From positions 1 through 33,551 of the forward strand of contig LSZA01000046.1 in NCBI GenBank assembly GCA_001637315.1: DNA of 33,551 bases, given 5' to 3'. This document shows, one piece after another, positions 17,262 to 26,554 of the stretch. Below the pieces are notes generated by a model, which was given only the letters and a program-made list of their open reading frames with translations, had not been told where the DNA came from and did no database searches. This DNA is from Phormidium willei BDU 130791 (lineage in GTDB: Bacteria > Cyanobacteriota > Cyanobacteriia > Cyanobacteriales > Geitlerinemataceae). Position 1 is the stretch's first letter, and every line of letters begins with the position of its first letter. Both the position numbers and the translations under genes were made by a program.

Positions 17262-18417
17262 GAATTGAGGCCATCGTCTCACCCACCACGGGCCAATTTA
17301 GACGTTGCTCATACTCCTGACGGGCTTGATGGGCCAGATGGAGATAGCGATCGCGGTCCTCAAACAACGCCTGTAAATACCTCGACGCCCCTTCAACAAA
17401 GCGATCGCGAGGCAGGGTTCGCCCATTGCGATCGTCCTGAACAATCGTCGGGATCCCATCAACCGCCGTCGCTAGAACCGGAACCCCAAACGCATTCGCT
17501 TCACAGAGAACATTGCCATAGGTTTCGGCTTCCGAGGGTAACAAGAGCGCGTGCGATCGCTCAAACAACTGTGCCATGGCCATAGCCCCCGCCTTACTGA
17601 ACTTATCAATAAAGCCCGCCGAGGTGACAGACGACAACGCCTCAACCTCCTGAGGAACCCGCCCCCCAACCACCGTCAGTTGAGTGGGAATCCCCTGCTG
17701 ATTCAGCTGCTGCACCACCGCAACGGCTAAATCACCCCCCTTCCGTTGCCAATCGACCCCCACAAACAAGAGATTTAAGGTATCCTGAGACCGTTGGGCG
17801 ATCGCTGTCTTAACTTGCTCTAAACTTGGCTCATGAGCTAAATTCGCCCCATAGGGAACCACCTCAATTTTCTCCTTGGGTAGACGATAGACCTGATGAG
17901 CATTATCTGCCGCCCAATGAGAGGGAAAAATAAAACCTTGACAGGTTTTTAAGGATTGGCGATCGAAGTCTTTAAAGCCTCGAACCGTCTCACCGCAAAG
18001 ATTCTGATAATCAGGATAGCGATCTAACAACGGCGTAAACAAATTTGTGGCCCAGAGAACCACCGGCACATCCACCCGTAACTGAGACACTAAGGTGGTA
18101 TCCGAGCCAATAATCAGGTCAACCGGGTCATGGTTTAACCGCTCTTGGATCTGTTGCGCCAAAGAATGACCCAAATGAGGCGTTGCCCAATGAACATAGC
18201 GTTGCTTGCAAACCGACTCATACCACCAGCGTTTGACTTGAACTTGACGGTTGCGCCAAGGGGAAAGTTGATAGTCTAACGCACAAATATAGCTGACATC
18301 GGCAAAAGATTCTAAACTTTTTGCCTTATTGTAATTGGTATAAATAAAACCATACTCTGCACGAGTCCAACTCTGGGGATTCAACAAATCAAAATAGTTT
18401 AAGTAGGCAACTTTCAT
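17245..18417 (-). CDS. Family 4 (GT-B) glycosyltransferase
   Basis: The product is 390 residues. A GTG at 18420 is also open, but ATG 18417 has GGAGA eight bases upstream. The C-terminal half has the family 4 features: EKIEVVPYGAN at about residues 183-193, LLFVGVDWQRKGGDL (donor domain start) and the EX7E motif in PSEAETYGNVLCEANAFG, followed by GVPVLATAVDGIPTIV. It should transfer a sugar from a nucleotide-sugar donor with retention of configuration. The acceptor is unknown. No signal peptide or membrane span is seen. The gene is divergent from the large GT2 gene of the sulfotransferase cluster, with 159 bases between them, so it may share in the same glycan pathway. Confidence 0.88.
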   Translation of the reverse strand: MKVAYLNYFDLLNPQSWTRAEYGFIYTNYNKAKSLESFADVSYICALDYQLSPWRNRQVQVKRWWYESVCKQRYVHWATPHLGHSLAQQIQERLNHDPVDLIIGSDTTLVSQLRVDVPVVLWATNLFTPLLDRYPDYQNLCGETVRGFKDFDRQSLKTCQGFIFPSHWAADNAHQVYRLPKEKIEVVPYGANLAHEPSLEQVKTAIAQRSQDTLNLLFVGVDWQRKGGDLAVAVVQQLNQQGIPTQLTVVGGRVPQEVEALSSVTSAGFIDKFSKAGAMAMAQLFERSHALLLPSEAETYGNVLCEANAFGVPVLATAVDGIPTIVQDDRNGRTLPRDRFVEGASRYLQALFEDRDRYLHLAHQARQEYEQRLNWPVVGETMASILNRGF

Positions 18418-18576
18418 CACTGTATTCTCCTAACCTAAGCGTCTGGGGATGATTGAGCGATAGCTAACGTTCAACAGAATTCCCCTGACGTTCACGCTGA
18501 TAATAGGGTATAACCGCTGTATCCTGTCCCCTAAGACCTGCGTGTCTGCCTGTCCCTCTTCCAGCGTTGACGATTC

Positions 18577-21500
18577 ATGTCCCTCGTTTCTGTAATCTGT
18601 ACCGCGTTCCCGACGGATCTAGACTCAGCCGAAACCCGAGCCAGTCTGGAGTCGGTTCTGGCGGGAACCTATCAAGAGTTTGAACTCATTTGTATCGGAG
18701 CGGGGGAAACTGGGAGCGACTCAGAGCAACTCGACTCAGGGCAACTCGACTCCCGACTGCGCTGGGTTGAACCCTCCCAAACTGGCAATTTAACGGCGCT
18801 GGAGCAAGCCGTGGTCCAGAGTCGGGGAGAGCTGATCACCTGGATTCAGCCGGGAGACCGTTGGCAGCCTGAGAAACTGAGTCGACAGGTGGCCGCCTTA
18901 GCGGCCGCTGACGACTCCCAGACGGCGATCGCCTACAGCCGAGTCTCTCAGCCAGGCAACCCTCTCTCCATCCCCACGATTCCCCCAGATACTCCCTCAG
19001 CAACGCTCCATGACGCTCTGCGGCTCTACTACCATTGGCAAACCCTATCAAATCCCCTAATTCGCCGGGAAGCCTGGTTAGCCGTAGCTGGGGAGGGATT
19101 CGGACTGGGGATATCCGACCTTTTGGGTGGCGGCTGGCGCATGGCGGTGGCCCTGACGCAACAGTTTCAGGCGATCGCTCTCGATGAGAGTTTAGTCGAA
19201 CTGGCTCCCTGGACCACGCCAACCTTGCACCAATGGCAACAACGGCGACAAGCCTTACAGGAAACCCTCGCCACCTTCATCACTCCCGAAGACCCCCAAG
19301 ATCTGCAAAGCAAGGCTCAACATAACCTAGACAAGTATCTGTTGGCCCGCGCCTTGTGCGATTCTCTGACCCCCGACTTGGCCGCTGAACTGCCACCCCT
19401 TCTCAAAACCCTGTATCAGAATGACCCCAGCATTCAGTATGAGGGAGCGTTAATTGTTGAAACCTACCGGCGACTGGCTACGGGAGACCGCTTAAACCTC
19501 CGCGATCGCTGGTTAGCGACCTTGCAAGTTACACCAACACCGCTAATTACGGTGGTTATCCCTGTTTATAACGGTGAGGCGACCATCAAAGCCACCATCG
19601 ACTCGGTTTTAGAGCAAACCTTCACTGACCTTGAACTGCTGATTATCGACGATGGCTGCACGGATAACACGGCGGCGATCGTTGATGGTATCAGCGACTA
19701 TCGACTACGACGGCTGGCCTACGACAATGCTGGACTGGCCGCCAGTCGCAATCGTGGCTTACAGGAGGCTCGGGGAATCTATATTTCCTTTATTGATGCC
19801 GATGATCTCTGGCATCCCCAGAAGCTAGAGGCTCAATATCAACGGCTGACGCATCCCCCCGAGACTCACGCCAATCTGCGATCGCTCTATGGTGTGGCCT
19901 ACAGTTGGACGGACTATATTGACGAGTCTGGCAACGTCCTCAAACCCGGTAGTCATCTCACCCTCGACGGCGATGCGTTGGCTCACCTGCTACTGGCGGA
20001 TTTCCTCGAAAGTGGCTCAAATGCCCTGGTTCAGACTGAGGCCGCGCGAGCGGTGGGGGGATTTGATGAGTCTCTCCCCGCCGCCGAGGATTGGGACTTT
20101 TTCCTGAAACTAGCCCGCCGTCATTTCTTTGTCTGTGTTCCCGAAGCACAGGTGTATTATCGGGTTAGCGCCAGTTCCATGTCCTCGCAGTTGCAGCAAC
20201 AGGAAGCGGCTTGTTTAACGGTGTTAGAACGGGCGTTTAGCGATGCCCCACAAGCTCTACAGTCCCTGCGATCGCAGAGTTTTACCAATCTGTATCAATA
20301 CCTCAGTTATCGAGCCTTACAGCCTCCTTTCACGCCGGACAACTGTCGTCTCGCGTTGGGATTTTTACAAAATATCGAAGCTTGGGACTCTCAGGCTCCC
20401 CGTTACCAACCCCTGCTGACGGAATTACAAACCCTCTGCCGTATTTACCAGGATAATGCTCCTCGCTTGGCCGCTCGCCTCTGTGACGCGGGGTCCCTGA
20501 CTCCCCAAGTTGAAGATCTCTTCCAATACACGCGATCGCGTCCCTATCCTGCCATTTCTGTCATTATCCCCGCCTACAACGCCCAAGACACCATTGGCGA
20601 AACCCTAGAATCGGTTTTAGCTCAAACCTGGACAGACTTGGAAATCATCGTCATCGACGACGGTTCGACGGATAACACCGTCGCCGCTGTCAAGGCCATC
20701 GACGACCCTCGCCTCAAACTCTTCTGCTACCCGAATGCGGGCCAGGGAGAGAGTCGTAATCGCGGCGCCTGTCACGCCATCGGAGAGTTTTTCGCCTTCT
20801 TAGATTCCGATGACCTTTGGACTCGCGATAAACTCGAATCCCAATATCGCGCCATTGTCGAGTGGCAGCCTCCCGCCAATGCTGAATCCCTTTATCAGAC
20901 CCGTCAGCCGGCGGTGGCCTACAGTTGGGTTGATTGGATTGATATCTCGGGTCGCTTTCTGCAACGTGGCTGTGAGTACACCAGCAATGGCTATGTTTAT
21001 CCTAAACTTTTGCTAAGTGATTTCATTGCCGGCGGTTCCAATGCGATGATGTGGCGGGGTGCATTTTATCAAGTTCGGGGGTTTAATCCTGAGTTTCCTC
21101 CCGCCGAAGATCGAGATATGTGGTTGCGGTTGGCGGAGAAGTTTCATTTTGTGGCTGTGGAGAAGCCTCAGTTGCGCTATCGACAAGTTCCCACTTCCCA
21201 ATCGGCGAATGTTGTGCGCATGGAGCGATCGCAGTTGCGGGTTTTAGACGCGGCCTTTGAACGCGCACCTAAAGTTGAACCGTTTGCCAAACACCCAGAA
21301 CGTTTGCCGGCCTACCGCGCCCAAACCTACGCCAACTCTTATAAGTATCTCACGTTCAAGGCCTTAGAAGGTGAGCCGAAACCGCAACAAGGCCGTTTAG
21401 CAATACGACTGTTTTGGACAGTGCTACAGTATGAACCCCAACTCTGGCAAGAACGCCGTTTTGTGATTAAACTCTGGCTGCGGATTCTGATCACCGCTTT

Positions 21501-21621
21501 CTGTCCCCCAGCTTGGACTCAAGCCGTGTTACAACGATTTCCCACCTTTCCCCGGTTACATGGAGATCTGCTGGGATATACCAAAATGGATGTTCCAGTT
21601 GACGCGTCTTCAGCGGCTTAA
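18577..21621 (+). CDS. Three-module family 2 glycosyltransferase
   Basis: The product is 1014 residues with three GT-A-like modules. Module 1 (about 1-230) keeps the fold signature at the start (VSVICTAF) but has GAGETGSD where the others have DDGxTD, and IQPGDRW where they have DADDLW, so it looks catalytically degenerate. Module 2 (about 321-560) has VVIPVYNGEATI, IIDDGCTDNT, DADDLWHPQKL and AEDWDFFLKLA. Module 3 (about 657-920) has VIIPAYNAQDTI, VIDDGSTDNT, DSDDLWTRDKL and AEDRDMWLRLA. A helical C-terminal region (about 925-1005) has hydrophobic segments that could bind the membrane. Family 2 enzymes add sugars from nucleotide donors. It heads a seven-gene same-strand run ending at a terminator near 30.8 kb. 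A 15-base internal repeat encodes EQLDSGQLDS. Confidence 0.9.
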   Translation: MSLVSVICTAFPTDLDSAETRASLESVLAGTYQEFELICIGAGETGSDSEQLDSGQLDSRLRWVEPSQTGNLTALEQAVVQSRGELITWIQPGDRWQPEKLSRQVAALAAADDSQTAIAYSRVSQPGNPLSIPTIPPDTPSATLHDALRLYYHWQTLSNPLIRREAWLAVAGEGFGLGISDLLGGGWRMAVALTQQFQAIALDESLVELAPWTTPTLHQWQQRRQALQETLATFITPEDPQDLQSKAQHNLDKYLLARALCDSLTPDLAAELPPLLKTLYQNDPSIQYEGALIVETYRRLATGDRLNLRDRWLATLQVTPTPLITVVIPVYNGEATIKATIDSVLEQTFTDLELLIIDDGCTDNTAAIVDGISDYRLRRLAYDNAGLAASRNRGLQEARGIYISFIDADDLWHPQKLEAQYQRLTHPPETHANLRSLYGVAYSWTDYIDESGNVLKPGSHLTLDGDALAHLLLADFLESGSNALVQTEAARAVGGFDESLPAAEDWDFFLKLARRHFFVCVPEAQVYYRVSASSMSSQLQQQEAACLTVLERAFSDAPQALQSLRSQSFTNLYQYLSYRALQPPFTPDNCRLALGFLQNIEAWDSQAPRYQPLLTELQTLCRIYQDNAPRLAARLCDAGSLTPQVEDLFQYTRSRPYPAISVIIPAYNAQDTIGETLESVLAQTWTDLEIIVIDDGSTDNTVAAVKAIDDPRLKLFCYPNAGQGESRNRGACHAIGEFFAFLDSDDLWTRDKLESQYRAIVEWQPPANAESLYQTRQPAVAYSWVDWIDISGRFLQRGCEYTSNGYVYPKLLLSDFIAGGSNAMMWRGAFYQVRGFNPEFPPAEDRDMWLRLAEKFHFVAVEKPQLRYRQVPTSQSANVVRMERSQLRVLDAAFERAPKVEPFAKHPERLPAYRAQTYANSYKYLTFKALEGEPKPQQGRLAIRLFWTVLQYEPQLWQERRFVIKLWLRILITAFCPPAWTQAVLQRFPTFPRLHGDLLGYTKMDVPVDASSAA

Positions 21622-21679
21622 CCGTCACCTCCACATTCCAACCTGCTCAACCTGCCTGCTCAACTTAGACCGTTTCACC

Positions 21680-23296
21680 ATGAAAGCTCAAATCAAATCA
21701 CAATTACGGCGGAGTCGGACGTGGTTAACCAATCGTCCACTGCAATTAAAGTCCTTTTATTGGCGGGGTTTAACCCGGATTCAACCGCACAATCCTTGGC
21801 CTCATTATCATTTGGCAAAAGCACAACTTCAGCAGCAAAACTGGTCACAAGCTGAAGCCTTATTTCGTCGCTGTCTCGCCTTGGATAAAACCATCGCTCT
21901 CGCTCACCATGAGTTAGGAGATGTGTTGCAACAACAGGGGAAATTTGAAGCGGCGGCGAGGGCATATCAGCAGGCGATCGCCCTTAACCCAGACTTTTCT
22001 TGGTCACATCATAATTTAGGAGATGCCCGACGACATCAACAGGATTGGCAAGGGGCAATTAATGCTTATCAAGATGCCATACAACTCGCCCCCGATTGTT
22101 TCGAAACTTATCATAATTTAGCTAAAACTTATAGCCAAACCAACCAATGGCAAGCCAGCGCAACAGCCTATCAGAAGGCAATTGCTCTAGCCTCACAATC
22201 TCAAAATCCTCCCTTTCAACTGCTGTATGACTACGCGGGGGTATTATTACGCCTAAAAGATACCTCGACGTTGAGTGAAGTTTATCTCAAGACAATTGAC
22301 GTTGATCCAGAGTTTTCCTGGTTTTATCACTTTATTTTTTGGAGAACCCTCAAAGCTGAAGAGCGACTTCCAGAAGCAGAAAAAGCCTACAAAGATGCTT
22401 TAAAACAACATCCAAACAGCACAGAAGTTTATATCAATTTAGGAGAAGCTCTCAGCCATCAAGACAAAATCAGTGATGCTCTCCCCTACTATCAACAGGC
22501 ATTGCAACAGCAACTCGCAAAAACTCATCCAGAATTGGTAAGTTTTTGTGAGGGTAATTCAGATAAAAACAACCTCAAAACAAAGCCAGATTTTATAATT
22601 TTGGGGGCGCAAAAAGCAGGGACTAGCTCTCTTTATATGTACTTAACACAACATCCAAATATCATTCCCGCTCTGCGCAAAGAAGTTGAATTTTGGTCTT
22701 GGAAATACCGACGAGGTCATGACTGGTACTTTGCTCATTTTCCACCGCTACCCGAAGGAGGAAAGTTTTTAACAGGGGAAGCCTGTCCTGGATATTTGGA
22801 CTTTTATGTCACACCAGAACGAATCCAGGAGTTTCTACCCCAGGTTAAATTTATTGTTTTGTTTAGAAATCCCGTAGATCGAGCCATTTCTCACTATTAT
22901 CACTGGGTGCGACGACAACAGGAAACCCTACCCTTGCCCGAGGCGATCGCCGCCGCAAAACAAGAATTAGAAAAACAGGGCAATGCTTGGGATTTACCCA
23001 GTAATTATCTCGCGCGAGGAATCTATGTAGAATTTGTCCGGCATTGGCTCTCGTTATTTCCCCGTCAGCAGTTCCTGTTCCTAGAAAGTGAAGCCTTTTA
23101 TCAAAACCCCGCTGCAAGTCTGAAACAGGTCTATCAATTTCTAGATATCCCTGATCACCCCCTAACTGACCATCGTAAATACAATGCTGGATCCTATCGC
23201 CCCGCAGAGGCGGACATTCGTCAAGAACTCCAAGACTTTTACGAACCTTATAATCAGGAGTTACAAACCCTGCTCAAGTGTGACTTTACCTGGTAA
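21680..23296 (+). CDS. TPR-sulfotransferase fusion (paralogue 1)
   Basis: The product is 538 residues from ATG 21680; the frame is open further upstream but overlaps the previous gene. The N-terminus is strongly basic (MKAQIKSQLRRSRTWL). TPR-like helical pairs follow at about residues 38-290 (for example WSHHNLGDARRHQQDWQGAI). The sulfotransferase domain covers about 305-538. It has the 5'-phosphosulfate loop GAQKAGTSSLYMYL near 309, the KEVEFWSWKY segment, and the 3'-phosphate motif FRNPVDRAISHYYHWVRR near 394. Such domains transfer sulfate from PAPS to sugar hydroxyl or amino groups, or to proteins. The motif that is GEASPTY in paralogues is GEACPGY here. No membrane span or signal peptide is seen, so it should act in the cytoplasm. 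It lies 58 bases after the GT2 gene. Confidence 0.9.
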   Translation: MKAQIKSQLRRSRTWLTNRPLQLKSFYWRGLTRIQPHNPWPHYHLAKAQLQQQNWSQAEALFRRCLALDKTIALAHHELGDVLQQQGKFEAAARAYQQAIALNPDFSWSHHNLGDARRHQQDWQGAINAYQDAIQLAPDCFETYHNLAKTYSQTNQWQASATAYQKAIALASQSQNPPFQLLYDYAGVLLRLKDTSTLSEVYLKTIDVDPEFSWFYHFIFWRTLKAEERLPEAEKAYKDALKQHPNSTEVYINLGEALSHQDKISDALPYYQQALQQQLAKTHPELVSFCEGNSDKNNLKTKPDFIILGAQKAGTSSLYMYLTQHPNIIPALRKEVEFWSWKYRRGHDWYFAHFPPLPEGGKFLTGEACPGYLDFYVTPERIQEFLPQVKFIVLFRNPVDRAISHYYHWVRRQQETLPLPEAIAAAKQELEKQGNAWDLPSNYLARGIYVEFVRHWLSLFPRQQFLFLESEAFYQNPAASLKQVYQFLDIPDHPLTDHRKYNAGSYRPAEADIRQELQDFYEPYNQELQTLLKCDFTW

Positions 23297-23334
23297 GCGC
23301 GATCGCAGTTAATATCATCCCCTCAAAAATATTC

Positions 23335-23370
23335 CGCCAAGATACCCGCCAAGATATTCGCCAAGATACC
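23335..23370 (+). repeat. Three tandem copies of a 12-bp unit
   Basis: Units at 23335-23346, 23347-23358 and 23359-23370 read CGCCAAGATACC, with the middle unit ending TT. The array ends two bases before the start codon of the following sulfotransferase gene, so it occupies the leader and the ribosome-binding region. Confidence 0.85.
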
Positions 23371-23372
23371 CT

Positions 23373-24563
23373 ATGAAACTCTCCCCCTTCCTCCATCGAC
23401 TCAGGGGAAACCTAAGCCTTCTCTATCATCAACTGACCTCCCCCAACACCTCAGATCTACCCCTCGATGAAATTGCCTTACAACTGCTGCAACAGCACAA
23501 CCAAGAAGCCGCATTAGCTGCCTTTTCTCGGGCAATTCAAGCTCAACCTAACCAGGATTGGCTGAGCCGTTTTCAACTCTGGGCTATCCTGGAACAGCCC
23601 CATGAACCGGGTATCGCCGCTTGGGGAAAGAGACTTGTGGAGATTCTCGAAACCTTGGCCCAACAGCATCCTCAAGAGCGAACCTGTGCCTTAAACCTCG
23701 CCGAAGCCTTAACCCGCCTCGGACAGTTTGAGGCGGCCCGGCCCTGGTATCGTCGCGCCGTGGCAAACCGCCTAACGAGCGATCGCCCCGATTTAGCCCA
23801 TCTCCAGCCCCATCTCCAGCTTAGTTCTACCCCATCTAGCCCCCAATTCACCATCATCGGAGTCATGAAGGGGGGAACCACTTCTCTCTATCACTATCTC
23901 AGTCATCATCCCCAGATTGTCCCTAGCGCCCGCAAAGAAATTGACTTTTGGTCTTGGCGATATCAGCGGGGATTAGACTGGTATCTGGCCCATTTTGCCC
24001 CACTACCCGAGTCTGGAACCTATATCTGCGGTGATGCCAGTCCCACCTATTTTTCCCATCAAAAGGCGCCCCAACGGCTGGCACAAACCTATCCCGACAT
24101 GAAAATCGTGGCCGTGTTACGGAACCCCGTTGACCGTACCATTTCCCACTACCACCATGCCTGTCGCGAAGGGGTTGAACAGCGGTCTCTAGGGGAGGCC
24201 TTGCGATCGCACCGTCAGGAACTCGACACCAACCGCCATGACCCCAACAAACTCAACAACTACCTCGCCAGCAGCCTTTATGTTCCTTCCCTCACCCGTT
24301 GGTTCTCCTGTTTCCCCCGCCAGCAAATTCACATTATCTTTAGCGAAACCCTCTTCCAACAGCCCCAAGCGACCCTCGATCGCCTCTGTGAGTTTTTAGA
24401 CATTCCCAGATATTCCCTCCCCTCCGCTAGCAACCGCAATCCCGGCCAATACCAACCCGACCCCGAGATTCGTCAAGACCTGCAAACCTTCTTTCACCCC
24501 CATACCCGTCAGCTTCAAGAGTTACTTGAGATCCCCCTACCTGACGAACATATTAACTCCTAA
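23373..24563 (+). CDS. TPR-sulfotransferase fusion (paralogue 2)
   Basis: The product is 396 residues, with the shortest helical-repeat part of the four paralogues. The N-terminus is basic (MKLSPFLHRLRGNL) and helical repeats cover about residues 30-145. The sulfotransferase domain starts near 160 with the PAPS loop GVMKGGTTSLYHYL (near 163), then KEIDFWSWRYQRGLDWYLAH, GDASPTYFSHQKAP and the 3'-phosphate motif LRNPVDRTISHYHHACREG (near 250). Lys and Thr of the PAPS loop and Arg and Ser of the second motif are all present, so activity is expected. The gene is 76 bases after paralogue 1 and 52 bases before the ABC exporter. A 12-bp tandem repeat abuts its start. The substrate is unknown. Confidence 0.9.
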   Translation: MKLSPFLHRLRGNLSLLYHQLTSPNTSDLPLDEIALQLLQQHNQEAALAAFSRAIQAQPNQDWLSRFQLWAILEQPHEPGIAAWGKRLVEILETLAQQHPQERTCALNLAEALTRLGQFEAARPWYRRAVANRLTSDRPDLAHLQPHLQLSSTPSSPQFTIIGVMKGGTTSLYHYLSHHPQIVPSARKEIDFWSWRYQRGLDWYLAHFAPLPESGTYICGDASPTYFSHQKAPQRLAQTYPDMKIVAVLRNPVDRTISHYHHACREGVEQRSLGEALRSHRQELDTNRHDPNKLNNYLASSLYVPSLTRWFSCFPRQQIHIIFSETLFQQPQATLDRLCEFLDIPRYSLPSASNRNPGQYQPDPEIRQDLQTFFHPHTRQLQELLEIPLPDEHINS

Positions 24564-24597
24564 CCTGCCCTCTAACCTAACTCTCTAACCTGGCATT
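24560..24597 (+). repeat. Three degenerate tandem copies of a 12-13-bp unit
   Basis: Copies beginning CTAACCT lie at 24560-24571, 24572-24584 and 24585-24597. The first copy contains the TAA stop codon (24561-24563) of the preceding sulfotransferase gene. The array fills most of the 52-base gap before the ABC exporter gene. Confidence 0.75.
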
Positions 24598-24615
24598 CTC
24601 ACCCCACTTCCCACT

Positions 24616-26433
24616 ATGCGCACCCGTCACCTCTTAGACTTTGAATCTGAACGTGTCATTCACCTCGGACGGGCGATCCGAATTGTCTGGAATAGTGGCC
24701 CCTGGTGGACGGTCGCCCGTAGCAGTATCACCATCATCAAAAGCTGCATTCCCATCACGCGGCTTTATATCATGAAGCTGCTCCTCGACAACATCACCAT
24801 GGGGTTTGATGCCGACAACCCAGAAGATGCCTTTCGTCGCATCGCTCCCCTCGTCATTGCCATGGGTTTGGTGAACCTGGCCGCCGCCTTCCTGACCTCC
24901 GTCGGCCGCCTCGTCAACCAATATCAGCAACAAGTCGTCTCCGATCGCCTCTACGAGATTATTCACGATAAAGCCATCAGCGTCGATCTCGAACATTACG
25001 AAAATCCCACCTACTACGATATTCTCGAACGGGCTCGCAACGAAGCCAACAGCGTCCCCATGCGGCTGCTCAATCGCCTAGAGCAAATTGGGGGTAACCT
25101 CGTACAACTGACCACCATGGGCGGAACTCTCCTCAGTTTTAACTGGCTCATTGGTGGCGTTTTGATTATTCCCGTTATTCCTCGAATTCTAGTTCGCTTA
25201 GCCTTCGTACGCGAGATTCACGCCTGGTTGCAACGACGGACGGCCACCCAACGAGAAGCCTCCTATTACAACAGCTTACTGGTCAGTGATAATTACGCCA
25301 AAGAAATCCGTCTCTTTCAACTCGGGGAACTCTTCTCTCGCCGGTTCCGCAAATTGCGTTGGCGACTGCGGGAAGAACGGCTACAAATCGCCCTCCGTCG
25401 CGCCTCAGCGGACTTTTTTACGACCCTAATTTCTGTGGTGGCAACCTGGGGGATCTATGCCTATATTGCCTATCAAACGGTTCAGGGTAATATCACCGTT
25501 GGGGACTTGGTGTTGTATAACCAAGCCTTTCGTAAAGCCTATGATGCGCTTTGGCAAGTCCTTCAGGGGGTTGCTGGCCTCTATGAAGACAACCGTTATT
25601 TGGCATATCTCTTTGAATTTCTCAATATCAAACCGAGAATTGTTGATCCCGTCTCTCCAGAGCCGGTTCCATCTCCCATGAAGGAAGGAATTTCGTTTAA
25701 AAATGTTGATTTTAATTACCCGAACAGTCAACGGGAAGCGATTAAAAATGCCTCATTTCATCTCAAGCCCGGAGAAGTGATTGCGTTGGTGGGAGAAAAT
25801 GGCTCGGGCAAAACGACTCTCATTAAACTTCTCTGCCGTTTGTATGACCCCACGGAAGGTCAAATCCTCATGGATGGTGTGGATTTGCGAGACTTAAAAG
25901 TTCGTGAACTCCGTCAGCAAATTAGTGTTATCTTTCAAGATTATGCTAAATATCACCTGACGGCTCGTGAAAATATCTGGTTGGGTAACCTGGAATGTCC
26001 CTCCGATGATGAGCGCATTATTAAAGCTGCACAACGGTCTGGGGCAGATGAAGTGATCGAAACTCTGCCTCTCGGCTATGATAATTTGCTGGGCAAACGT
26101 TTTGCCACGGGGGAAGAACTCAGTATTGGTCAATGGCAAAAGGTGTCGATTGCACGGGCGTTTCTCCGTAATTCTCAGGTCATTGTTCTAGATGAACCCA
26201 CGTCAGCTCTCGATCCGAAAGCAGAGTATGAGGTGTTTAAAAAGTTTAAGGAATTGTTAGAAGGACAATCGGCGGTTTTGATTACTCATCGCCTATCAAC
26301 GGTTAAAATGGCGGATCGGATTTATGTTTTAGATAAGGGGTGTATTGTTGAATCGGGATCTCATGATGAGTTGATTGCTCAGCAGGGTCTTTATGCTAAT
26401 TTGTTTGAGACACAGGCTCGTAACTATCGTTAA
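24616..26433 (+). CDS. ABC exporter half-transporter (fused membrane and ATPase domains)
   Basis: The product is 605 residues. A six-helix membrane domain covers about residues 40-310 and an ATPase domain about 345-605. The ATPase part has Walker A GENGSGKTTLIKLL near 393, a Q-loop region (QQISVIFQDYAKYHLT), signature LSIGQWQKVSIARAF near 501, Walker B VIVLDEPTSALD near 522 and the switch histidine ITHRLST. The signature is LSIGQ rather than LSGGQ, which I have seen in this exporter branch. It probably works as a homodimer exporting a lipid, glycan or peptide. Sitting between two pairs of TPR-sulfotransferase genes, it is the best candidate exporter for the cluster's product, which is inference. 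No peptidase domain is present at its N-terminus. Confidence 0.92.
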   Translation: MRTRHLLDFESERVIHLGRAIRIVWNSGPWWTVARSSITIIKSCIPITRLYIMKLLLDNITMGFDADNPEDAFRRIAPLVIAMGLVNLAAAFLTSVGRLVNQYQQQVVSDRLYEIIHDKAISVDLEHYENPTYYDILERARNEANSVPMRLLNRLEQIGGNLVQLTTMGGTLLSFNWLIGGVLIIPVIPRILVRLAFVREIHAWLQRRTATQREASYYNSLLVSDNYAKEIRLFQLGELFSRRFRKLRWRLREERLQIALRRASADFFTTLISVVATWGIYAYIAYQTVQGNITVGDLVLYNQAFRKAYDALWQVLQGVAGLYEDNRYLAYLFEFLNIKPRIVDPVSPEPVPSPMKEGISFKNVDFNYPNSQREAIKNASFHLKPGEVIALVGENGSGKTTLIKLLCRLYDPTEGQILMDGVDLRDLKVRELRQQISVIFQDYAKYHLTARENIWLGNLECPSDDERIIKAAQRSGADEVIETLPLGYDNLLGKRFATGEELSIGQWQKVSIARAFLRNSQVIVLDEPTSALDPKAEYEVFKKFKELLEGQSAVLITHRLSTVKMADRIYVLDKGCIVESGSHDELIAQQGLYANLFETQARNYR

Positions 26434-26554
26434 TTCTTTGAGGGTTTAGGCTAGAATTGTTTGGGCTAGACTGAAATGAGAAGTCTCATCAAAAGGTGAT
26501 ACATTCAGAGTCACTTGATTGAGATTTTTAACTGTGATTAAGAGGGACGTTTTC

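Noticed and set aside
18480-18530. Promoter for the large GT2 gene (TATAAC near 18509, TATCCT near 18520)
   Set aside because: Neither has a recognisable -35 box at 16-18 bases, so a promoter cannot be placed.
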